A stretch of DNA of 64,000 nucleotides, taken from NCBI RefSeq assembly GCF_030052815.1, contig NC_079505.1, positions 79,400,330 to 79,464,329 of the forward strand, read 5' to 3'. Origin of the DNA: Hevea brasiliensis (lineage: Eukaryota; Streptophyta; Magnoliopsida; Malpighiales; Euphorbiaceae). Shown here one piece after another: positions 37,865 to 48,400 of the stretch. The notes beneath the pieces are model-generated. The model was not told where the DNA came from, did not search any database, and saw nothing but the letters and a program-made list of their open reading frames with translations. The number at the start of each line of letters is the position of its first letter. Position 1 is the stretch's first letter. The position numbers and the translations under genes were made by a program.

Positions 37865-38073
37865 ATTTTCTACAACAAAGTACAAAAGAAGGTTATAGTT
37901 ATGACTTCAGGGGATTGTAAACAACCAACAAAAATGAAACCATATTTTCAAACAATACAGTCATAAAAAGCCAAAGGTCATTAGTGTGACTTTGGTTTTT
38001 AATACAAAAAAATATATTATCATGTCTTAATGTTTGATTCATTCAAAAGAACCTAGAGATAAAATAATCATAC

Positions 38074-38133
38074 AACAACAACAATAACTAAGCCTTAATC
38101 CCGAACTAGTTGGGATTGGCTATATGGAGGTAA
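38074..38133 (+). repeat. Short retroposon-tail-like motif
   Basis: ACAACAACAACAATAACTAA, then GCCTTAATCCC and ACTAGTTGGGATTGGCTATA with a TGGAG end. This sequence type is widespread in plant genomes as part of non-LTR retroposons. I do not assign it to a named family. It lies in the intron between BSD exons 2 and 3, upstream of the LTR element. Confidence 0.5.
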
Positions 38134-40169
38134 AACAATCATGAGGCACAAAAATAACAAATATGGATAAGCTTCTTCACAAAGGTCCATAAAACCTCCA
38201 CAAATTACACAGAGCAATGGATTTGCTGGAAGTGATAGCCTTACCATCTTCTCAATCATCTGAATTAATGTCTATCCTTCAAATATATATACCACATACC
38301 AAATTTCAACTGAAAAAACTGTTCAATAAATGACTGATCCTAACTCACCACCTTGTAGTCCAATGGCTTTTACAATTTTTCCTCATTTTTAAGTAAGCCA
38401 CATTTTTCTGATGGATTATAACATTTGCATTGTTAGGGAATATTAACATAATTCCTTCCAATTATTTTTCTGTGATTAAAACCTCGCAAACCATCAGTAT
38501 ATATTTCCTTAGGGCTCCATTAAACTTTATCTACAATCTTTCAGATCTATTTTAATTGTTTTGGAAAATTTTGCAATGAGGGTCTCCTCCTGATTTTATG
38601 CAAGTTGAGACCAGCAATAGAGAGTTGAATAAATGCTAAAAAAGAAAGGATAAAGTCAGGAATGAGTGAATCTTCACTTTGGGATGTGGTGGGAGTTACA
38701 ATGACTTGGAATGAGAGGAAAGTTTGTTGGTTGATACGGTCTGCTTATGACTGATATAAAAATGATAAGATAATAATGGGATGGGTAGAGGTGAAGAAAA
38801 AACTAGTGCTTCAGCTCAACAAAAAGGGTCAAATATGAATAAAGTAACTGGCAGCATGGTAATGAATATAACTGGGATAGAATATGAGATTCAAAAACAT
38901 AAAGGACGTTTTCTAAGATTATCCTCTCCTTCACCACTTTGCACCAGTGATTCCATCTTTTATCCCATGGCTAGGTGTATAACAGACAGCAATGACTTGC
39001 TATGGGATTTGATTTGGTGCTGAGTATTTTTAATAGCCAAGCAAGCAGGTACAGACCACCACTAATCCAGTAGTCCCATTTTAACACTTCATTACAGCTA
39101 AAAGCCACATGCTAAAAAATGGTGGTAGCACTTCAACAAAACGACATGATCAGATGAAACCACAAGACCAATATAACAATAACAAATGTAAGGTACAATT
39201 AAAGAAAAAAAAAAATTCATTTCCAAGCCCAAGCATCATTCAAGAAAATCAGCAAACACCAAAATAATGGTAGTCAGTTGTCACATAGTGGATTTCATAT
39301 CTAACAGAAAGATATCTATAATCAGAGAACTTCTTTAAGCTCCTCAGAGTTTCCTTCATTAAGCAACCAATTGCGTGTTTCAAATATGACTTTTTTCTCC
39401 TTTCAACAATTTAATATTTTTAAGGTTCAATATGTATAATTCATAAAATTCAATTGCAGTTATGGGATTACAACATCCGTAATATGTGTAACAAGAAAGG
39501 AAGCAACCTTGACTGTTGATACTTGATAGAACGAGGTGGCCATGCTTTTCTTGCCACTGTGTAAGATCCTGCCTCATATTTGACACCATAGGCACGTCAG
39601 ACATCTCTGAGTCATCTACAACATATCAAACAATCATCCAATTTGACAACCAAAATGCTTAAAACTATATAAAAAGATGTCAATTACATTGATTGTGTGA
39701 TGTGAAACTTTCCAATGCAGCCAACAACAATAGAGGACAGTACGCAAGGGTCTCAAGGTCACACTTAGCCAAATTGAAAACAAGAAAATAAAGTTCCTGC
39801 ATTTCCTCAATAAACAAAAAGCACCATCATGTAGCATTAGAAGTCCCAAATTCTTTTCATTTCCTGCACTTTCTTAGCAACCAAACAAATAAATGAATAA
39901 AGATTTAAAAAAAAAAGAGGAAAAGAAAAATCATGTAGAGTACCTTGCAATGGAAAGTCTTAAAATGTGCTCATAGTAATTTCATTCACGAACTCTCTCC
40001 TCTATAACACCAAACCTCTCGAGCTCTTCTCCTTGTCGTCTAGCTGCGACTCCACAGCTGGGACCGTGCGAGCGAGTAGAGAGGATGGCGTGATCCCCTC
40101 GGGTAGAGACTTGATCTGGTCAGCTCTCTTGATGACTTGGGTCTTGATCTGGTAGGCTCGCTTGGACTT

Positions 40170-40365
40170 CTCGGCAGTGATCTCCTTTAAACGCTTAGCC
40201 GTCTCGGATAAGATGTCGGATAACTTGGATGAACCGATTGTAATCTCCTGTGAGCGTTTGGAGGCCTCAGAGGCGATATCCTTGAAGCGCTTAGCCGTTT
40301 CAGAAACGATGTCGGAGATCTTGGAAGAACCAATTGTGAGCTCTTGCGATCGCTTGGCAGCATCC
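40170..40365 (-). repeat. 96-bp tandem duplication in BSD exon 1
   Basis: Two adjacent 32-residue units, KRSQELTIGSSKISDIVSET and onward, then KRSQEITIGSSKLSDILSET and onward. The motif TTGGA(T/A)GAACC recurs exactly 96 bp apart at 40225 and 40321. The Arabidopsis relative, as I recall it, has a single unit. Confidence 0.75.
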
Positions 40366-40433
40366 TTGGTTAGCTCCTGAGAAGACTTGGTGGCGTCCTC
40401 CGCGATGGACCGAGCTTTACGCCAGAAGTCCAT

Positions 40434-43400
40434 TGATGAATGTGAATTTCCGAGTTTGCTCACAATGCTATAATTCCTTTTCTTCTTCTGCACTTTTTTG
40501 CCCCTTCTGTTTAACGTGACGAGTGAAGAAGACGAGGGAATGATACTCCAAGTTCCCATTTTTATAGTTTATTAAATTTTTTTAGAAGTTGTAATTTAAA
40601 TATAAAAATTATGAAGTTTAATTTTTTATTTTAAATTAAATTGAATTTAACTTAAAGCTTTTTATTAATTTTAAAAAAATTATGCTTTACCTAAATTAAA
40701 TTTTTTCAATTAAAATTGAGTTTCTTTTAAGAATTTATTATAATAAATGAAAATTATCTTTTATTGTTACTTTATTTTATATAGAGTATAATTATTTTTT
40801 TATAAAAAATAAAATAATTTTATATAAATTTATAATCTATCTTATTAAATTTTTTAAAAAACTTATTTTTTATAAAATAATTAATTATAAAAAATTAATT
40901 AATTAATTAAACAAAAATATAAAATTTTTTCTTGTAAAGAAACGCATATAATATTTTTTAAAAATTTATTACTATAATTTTTTAATAAAATTTATCATAC
41001 ATCATTTATCTCTTATATTTTTTTTAAAAAATATTATATATGCTTCTTTTTATTTAAGAAATTTTATTTTTCTAAATTAATAAAATTTTTGTAATTAATT
41101 AATTTAAAAAAAATTTACAAATACCTAATAAAATGAGTGTCAAACTTATATAAAATTATCTTATTTTTTATAATAAAATAATTATATTTTATATAAAATT
41201 AAGTAATTATAAAATTTTTTAAATAAAAAATTAATTAAAAATATCAATAAAATGGATATCCTAACACCTCTCCCTCGGTCCAAGTTTTTAGAGAAGTTTT
41301 CTCTATTTCTTATTCCCTTTTGGTTCTAGAGTTTTAGATCTTTGGATTAGCTGTTGAATATGGTTTGTTGGTTGATATATATTATCATTTTGTGATAAGC
41401 GATTGATGATAGCTATTTTATATTAAGTGTTTGGTAAAATTATATTTAGCTGTTGCTGTTAATATGTGAAATTACTAATAAGGGTATATATTATATAATT
41501 TATTTTATTATTTAAATAAATATAAAATTATAAATTTATTATATTATATTATTTATTTTATTATTAAATTAAATATATAATTATTAATCTTTTATATTAT
41601 ATAATTTATTTTAGTATTGAAATAAGAAAAATAATTATTTTTTTAAGATAATTAAATAATTTTAAAAATATAGATAAAATAATAAAATAATTATTATTGT
41701 TGATAGAAAAATTTATAATTAATTTTAAGTTTTTGGATATAAATAAATATTTTATATTTTATGTTATTAATAAAAAATATTTTAACAAAGTTGAAATACG
41801 TTAATTAAAATTATAAATAAAAAAATAAAAATATTAATAATATTAATTTTCAAATTAAATAAAAAAAGATAATATTGTAAAAATAAAAAATAAAATTATA
41901 ATATTATATCACGCTATATCCTCTATTTTTTTAAACATGTCAAACACCACAATTTAACTATTTGAGTGTCTATCAGCTATCAGCTACATCCAACAGGTAA
42001 ATCAAACACCCCCTTAGATCATTACTTTACTACTCGTCGGCCTTCCTTTGCCTCTTCTAGCAGATGAAGGCCAATTATCGTCTTTAACCTAACTGTGGAT
42101 TCCTCCCCACGCTGCGGAGTGTAAATAGTATTTTTTGACTTGACTTTGCGGCTGAATTTACGTGGTTAAACTCAATAAGGGATGGCATTGCAGATTTTCT
42201 TAGGAAATTTCATTTCTTTTTCAACTCAATTCTCGTGAGTGCATTTTTGCCATGATTTTCACATTATCATTGACATTTCTTGTGGAGATCTATCTTTTCA
42301 ATGTCAGCTTGCAAAGCTTCATGTTTTTTAAATCTATTCGTACATGAAACTAGCAGTTAGAGCCTTCAGTTCTTGCAGCGCCTCCAAATCTTGCTTTGGC
42401 TGTCGCAAATCGATAAGAGCAGCGAGAACTACTTAGCTGTTGCTCCTTACTTCATACTGTTCACACCATGCTCCATTAACAAAATTGAAGATTATAGAGT
42501 TTTGAAGGAGTGAAGAGCAGCTTTTGGTTTCGATTTTAGTTTTGAATCTGGTTAGTAAATTGATGATTTTAGTTTTGGGTTTGCTTGGTTGATGAATTGA
42601 AGACGGGTAGATTGACGTTACGCTTTGGGGAAAAAAATCTTCCCTTTTTATTTTAAAAAAATAAATATAAAATTTTAATAATTTTATTTATTTAAATTAT
42701 TGAAATATTAATTTAGTGATTAATTTTTTATCTAATTTAATATTTAAAATTAATTTTACCACGAAAATAAATTAAATATTAAATCTAAAAATTTAATTTA
42801 TTATGACAAAAATTAATCTCTATTTATTTTATCTTATATAGTCAAAACTTTTAATTATTATTTTGTTATAACAATTATAAATTATTATTATTTTAAAATA
42901 TTAATTAATCAAAAAATATTTTTACACACACTTAAATTTTAAAAGCATAAATTTAGTTTTCCATAATAATTTAATTTTTCAACTCTCAAACCTTAAATTA
43001 TATTCTTAAAAGTTAAGATCTTAATTAACTATTAAAAAAATAAATGTAATAAATATTGAATGTGATTATGATTTATTGAGACAGATCTATAGACATTCTT
43101 TATTAAGATTTTTTTATTATTTAAAATTAATAAAATATATAATTTATAAAAAATAAAAATATATAATTTATAAATTTTTATTAATCATGTGACTTTTTAA
43201 ATTTTGATTCATTTAATGTTTAATTTTATAACACCTTAATTAAAGATTTAAATTTTTTATTTACTTAGCTAATATTAGATTTTAATGATGAGCTATTTTA
43301 ATCACTAACTTATCTGTATATATATGTATTTTATCTCGAATAAAAAAAAATAAAATTTGAACTCTGAAATTAATTAATAATGTTAGAATTAAAAAATTTA

Positions 43401-44178
43401 AAATTTTAATTTTAATCAAAATAAAATAAAAAAGAAAAAGACGATTTGGAATATTTTATTCAGCCCACCACATTTAACATTTTGGGCCCGTGGTCGCGCA
43501 CTTTGCTTTTAAAATTCCGGTGGCCACTCCCTTGTCCCTACAAAGTTCCAGAACCTATTACTTATTGGCTATATTGCAAGAGCCAAGAGAATTAATCATC
43601 ATGACTTGCTTCTACAACGTTCAACATGTCTAATTTTTTGCTAGAAACAAACTTGTTCAGGAATATCTTACGGGACTTCTCTGCAATTTTAAATTCCCAT
43701 CAAACTCTCAAAGGACTCACAGAAAAATTGAGCCCATTGTCTCCAAGAAAGCATCTTTAACCCACAAAAGATTAGTATTTAAAAAATCACCAATTCCCAT
43801 TTATCTCATTACGCGTGGACTGAGTCTCCATGTGGCCACATGTCGAGCGGATGGCATGATAAGAAGTACACTCTAGCGTAATTTAAGTGTATGTAATCTT
43901 TTTTCTGGTGGATTGCTCAGGACGGGGAAGATAACTTTCCAATTTGACTCTTTTATATTTCAAAATCTGTCTCTATCTGTGTCCTTGTCTAATCTAAATC
44001 TATGTCGCACACGGACAAGAAGCCAAGCCTTCCTGTAGTTTTGCCTTCAGAATGAAACCAAACACACTTCCAGATAGAGTTGGTGTGAATTTTTTCTTAA
44101 AAGCCTAATTCATCAACACTCCTCTTTGGGAAGCAGGGAAAAATTCTAACTTTAGTGGAGCTCCTTCTCTCTTACAAG
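40434..44178. other. Intergenic, AT-rich, no supported gene
   Basis: 40434-40560 would be the BSD-gene leader. 40560-41260 and 42650-43440 are extremely AT-rich. 41950-42600 and 43470-44178 are less so; the last part is probably the promoter and first leader exon of the SAM-domain gene. No RNA gene or coding exon was found. Confidence 0.6.
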
Positions 44179-44445
44179 GTTCCTAACTTAACTTTGCTTT
44201 TTTCTGTTTCTGGGTAGTGTTGATTTTTATTTTTATTTTTTCCTTTGCAGTATTTTTATGTTAAATATGGCTCTGGTTTTAATTTATGATAATTTTTTGC
44301 ATATGCATTGATGAAGCTTTTATGGTTTGCTTTGGATAGATTCTATCTGGGTTTTGTTCTTTTATTTCAGTTATGCAGTTACGTTGTTTAATTGCGTGAT
44401 TCTGATTTGTTATTCCTGGCTTTGTGTTTTTAGGATTTTCTTCAG
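44179..44445 (+). other. Predicted 5'-leader intron of the SAM-domain gene
   Basis: A possible donor CAAG|GTTCCT begins at 44179 and TTCTTCAG ends at 44445, shortly before the start codon. The intron is T-rich as expected. A second AG at 44458-44459 is an alternative acceptor. Confidence 0.4.
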
Positions 44446-44472
44446 GATTTGAGTTACAGGTATTTGTGGGAA

Positions 44473-45447
44473 ATGTTAGTTCTAAGTATGAATTCAAAAA
44501 GGCAGAGACGCCCAAATGTTAGGTTGGGGGAAATAGGGGATGTTCCTGCAGCTTTTGCATGTGGGTTCTCTCAGAAAACCAAGGAAAATTTAGGGCTCAA
44601 CAGTTATGAAAATGATGTGCTGAACCCTAATAATACTGCACACAGTGACTTGTATGGGTTTACTATGCAAACTTCTCCTGAGTTTGTAGTTTTGGGCCCT
44701 GGTGTTTCTCCAAGGATTCCAGCTGATTTGCAGCAGAACAGAGAGAATAAGAATCCGAACTCTTCAAAATCAGCTTTTGAATTAGTGAATTCAGATGAAA
44801 TTGATATGACCAAGCTCAAATTGAATTTTGGTACCATAACCAGGAAATGTAGGGTCATGAAGCGGCGAGGCCGTGGCATCAAAGGGACTAGCAATGTTTT
44901 TGGCAGTATTTGGAGTTCTAAACTTAAACCCCAATTTAGTAATGAAGATAGTAAGGAATGCAGTGTAAAGGATTTTGTGAGGTTTACTTCAGATGAATGC
45001 AATGAATATTACCCTGATAATGGCTTTAAGGACTTGTCAGATCACGAAACACCAGCTACAAGTAAAGAGGCTTATGAGTTTGATATGGATGGACCTGCTT
45101 ATGATACAAGACAACATAGGAACCCCAATGAGTTTTGGCAGGGGGATACTAGTAATGAAGGGAATAATGCATCTCCTGCATCTAATAATACGTGGGATGA
45201 GATGAAATCTGGGGGTTGTGATGTAAATACTGTCACAAGATGGTTGGAGGATCAAGGATTTGGTAAATATGCTGGTGTATTTGAAATGCATGAAGTGGAT
45301 GAGGAAGCTTTGCCACTGCTTACACTTGAAGATCTCAAAGAGATTGGTGTATTTGCTGTTGGGCCTCGAAGGAAGCTCTACACTGCAATACAGCAGCTGA
45401 GAAAAGGAGGCATTTCTACTTGCCAAAATATTCAAATGAAGATGTAG
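44473..45447 (+). CDS. SAM-domain protein (plant sterile alpha motif family)
   Basis: One coding exon, 324 aa, from ATG 44473 to TAG 45445-45447. The reading frame is open further upstream but has no earlier ATG in the exon. The second Met, at residue 6 (MNSKRQRRP), is an alternative start. Residues about 253-309 form a SAM domain: VTRWLEDQGFGKYAGVFEMH, EVDEEALPLLTLEDLKEIGV, then GPRRKLYTAIQQL, with the helix-5 pattern intact. The N-terminal two thirds are polar and probably disordered, with basic patches KRQRRP and KRRGRGIK that could act as nuclear signals. SAM domains mediate homo- or hetero-oligomerisation; the specific role in plants is unknown for this type. Single-copy structure, no damage seen. 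Confidence 0.88.
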   Translation: MLVLSMNSKRQRRPNVRLGEIGDVPAAFACGFSQKTKENLGLNSYENDVLNPNNTAHSDLYGFTMQTSPEFVVLGPGVSPRIPADLQQNRENKNPNSSKSAFELVNSDEIDMTKLKLNFGTITRKCRVMKRRGRGIKGTSNVFGSIWSSKLKPQFSNEDSKECSVKDFVRFTSDECNEYYPDNGFKDLSDHETPATSKEAYEFDMDGPAYDTRQHRNPNEFWQGDTSNEGNNASPASNNTWDEMKSGGCDVNTVTRWLEDQGFGKYAGVFEMHEVDEEALPLLTLEDLKEIGVFAVGPRRKLYTAIQQLRKGGISTCQNIQMKM

Positions 45448-48400
45448 GTAATCGTTCTTGGTATTACCAGCTCCCTTGTGCAGAAAAACGTCAAAGGTGT
45501 ATATGCAAGTCTTTTTGGGACTCCTAACATGTTTCTTCTTTTTTCTCTTTGTTATTTCTGTTGATAAGTTAACATTGCCTGGTTTATACTTTTTCCCTAT
45601 GGCTGTTTTGTAAATAAATCTTTTGCTCCTTATGTGTCCCCAACTCCTATGACATGCTGACTTGTTATTATAAACTAAGCATGCGATTATCAGTGGTTTG
45701 CTGCGACAGAAGTTTGTCTGGTGGTAAACAGCAAAAGGCTTTTGTAAGAGTTAGACTCTGTATTTAGTTGCTGGTTATCAATAACCAACACTGGAAGTAT
45801 TTCTATTTGTTATTTTCTTTTGTTTGAATGGATAAAACAGTCTGCATATGACTCCCCTAGAATTAAGTAATGGCCATATTTGGACCCGTACTTCCCGGAG
45901 GAAGATAGCATTGGACCATGATGAGATATATCAGTATCTGCAAGCTCTTATTTGAATTTCTAGGTTGATGCGTATTACTGATGCCATGTACGGATGTACT
46001 CAACAAATGTTGGACAAAAACTCTCCTCTTTATAGTGGTCGACTACTAACTTCAATTTATATTTAAAAAAGATTTTTCAGGCTGTTTACTTGAGAAAGTT
46101 TATTCGTTTTGGAACATAGTGGAGAAAAAGGATCCATTGAATTGATGCCAACTAATTAGGATTGAGATTTAGTTAAAAATATCTGTTACTTGAATGCCCA
46201 AAGTAGCACGGCTGTAAGCTTGTGCATTTTAACATGTTAGTGGTGCTTCAAAATAGTTCATCAATGAAGAAAACTACGCTTGTGAGTCTGGATTAAATGC
46301 CTTTTCTGATACAAGTCTGGATTCTACTAGAAAATGTCCTGTCGATAAGAATGAAAATTCCAAATTCCTGACAGTGTTTGAGAGAAGAGGGGCGGACGGC
46401 TGAATCCTGCATTTCCCTTTCTGCTGCCTCTCTTCTTTTGTACTTGCTTTCATTATTATATTCCTACAAGTGTAACTTCATTGAATTCCTGGCCATTTTA
46501 TTGATTTGTTCTGTGATATTCTCCATCAGAATTACGTGGGAAAGAAATACTGATTATTCTGCGTAAGCCTTGCATTTCTATGTGCGAGATAAATTTCAGG
46601 TCTTGAAATTCTATGCCATTTGCATATCAGAAAGCATTTTATATAGCTGTATGTTGTGTTGGTGAAAGACATGATTTTTGAACTTGAATTTTCTAAGCTA
46701 ATGATAGATTTAAAGCTGGAAGTCATGTTATTTAGACTTTGTGATATTCTATCACCAATATTTACTTGGTCCCAACTCCCAAAATATTCAAAATTTCCCT
46801 TCCCCCCTTGGTCGCTTTAAGCAAAGGGAATGGTTTGAGTTTGTGCATCCTTACAGCTCCGAATTTGGTTACAAACTTTTTTTTCAGGTCTTCACAGGAC
46901 AAAAAATCTGTATAATTGCTCATAAAATGTGAATTTGGCAGCACATCCGCACCAATTCTTTATCATCTCCTTGGAGCTTGTATTGAATATCTGCATTTTT
47001 AAAAATCATCCTAGAGGGGTTCACTTTCTTAATCAAAATGATTGGCATTTGTTCTTCTCTTTTCTGTAATGCTGGCAATAAAATGCTGCTCCAAAAGAAA
47101 TTTGCATTTTTTAAGGCTTTTGGGCTTTGTTTTAGAATAGATAAAGAGCCAAACCTTTTCAAACATGATATTAAGAACAAGAAAAAAAAAAATCAACAAA
47201 TAAAATATTGGGAACAAGTTTTGACAAAACTATAATAATCTCCAAAATTATTTTGTGGGTTTAGTCAGAGTTTATGGTGGTTTACCATTCATCTTTCAAG
47301 TTCCTTTGGCTTTGGAATCCTAGTCAATCCAAGTGGCATCTACCGACTTATGACTGATTAAATGAAGCATTATAGCTGAATTTATGCTTCATTAGCCATG
47401 TGATTAGTTGAAATTTAGCAGCACTAACTACAAGGGTTAGGTACCCTGCTTGGCACTTAGTCCTATTTTTGCAGTTACATTTAAAAAGTAATTAATGAAC
47501 ATATATAAGTTGCCGTCCTGATTAATTAACCAAAACAGAAGGTGCAGGTGAAACTTGAAAACCTAGATGGGATTGGAATGAGTCTGCATCCCCTCCTGCT
47601 GCATGTGCGGACATTGATTCTCTGGTCATGATCATGATTGAGGTGGTTGAGAACCCATAGGCGCTTTGCCTTTTGCAGGGTCTCTAGGTAAGGATTCATC
47701 AGAAGATGAATGGGTCGGCTCTGGGTGAGTCGGTCATGTTGGGAATGGTGGAGATACTTTTGATATAAATGGAGATGGGAAGTATGTAGATGGTACAATA
47801 TGTTTTTACAGCCCATTGCTAGGCACTAGCTAGATATTATATAGCTGTGTTTTGCTCTAACCACCCACTTCCCCATTTACAATTTCTTGTTTCTCTGTTA
47901 TTTAATTCAGTAGGTGATATCGTATCATTAGGCTATCTCAAATGTGAGGTTACTTAGCCATTTCTGGTTAAGTTAAATTTATGTTGGTCCTTGTACGCAA
48001 TTTCTGGTTAAAAAAAAGTGTGATTGTTTGGTATTTTTGAGAAGCAAATCAGTGACGGCAAGTCTGTGGAAGTTGGAGGAAGAGGCCAAAATGTTGTGTA
48101 GTGGCATACAAGAATCTTTGAGCTGATACATACTCACTCTTTGTCAGCTTCTGCAAGCAACAGCATCTGCATCTTTAATGATTTTATGATACTAATTTGA
48201 AGATACTCTCCTTATATTTTTAAATTATTAATAAATTTTGAAATACTTTTGCAGGTGAGATTTACACATGCCACTGGACCTAGATTCAGTGAGACTCCAA
48301 CTCTCAATTTTATGAATGCTTTGAATCTCTTAATATTGAATTAATTAATCTTTCGTTGGCACATTATTGATTAATTATTAATTAATCTTTCCTTGTATAA

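Larger units (their letters stand above)
34052..40433 (-). pseudogene. BSD-domain protein gene, apparently inactivated
   Basis: Recognisable exons on the minus strand: 40433-39944, 39615-39508, 35319-35223, 34847-34648, 34104-34052. They match the Arabidopsis At1g26300-type BSD protein in order: MDFWRKARSIAEDA start, alanine/lysine/serine helical repeats, KRADQIKSL, ELERFGV, DVPMVSNMRQDLTQWQEKH, EISKLRYELCP, MKERKFWRIYFILVNNHVAP (BSD core), a charged linker, LDLDAFLLG, and the acidic DDGDGAFDDDFDKE end. Damage: a frameshift near 40024, another near 39990, TAA at 39960-39962 where relatives have Gln, and TAG at 34814-34816. An LTR retrotransposon sits directly against exon 3. Exon 1 holds a 96-bp tandem duplication (32 aa). 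An upstream in-frame ATG (40559) is not supported by the family. Sequencing indels could explain the frameshifts but not both stops. Confidence 0.8.

Noticed and set aside
44604..45435. Minus-strand 132-codon frames opposite the SAM-domain gene
   Set aside because: Antisense shadows of a clear plus-strand coding exon.
47526..47816. 96-codon minus-strand frame considered as a small secreted peptide gene
   Set aside because: No signal peptide and no match to CLE, CEP, RGF, IDA or PIP tails in any frame.
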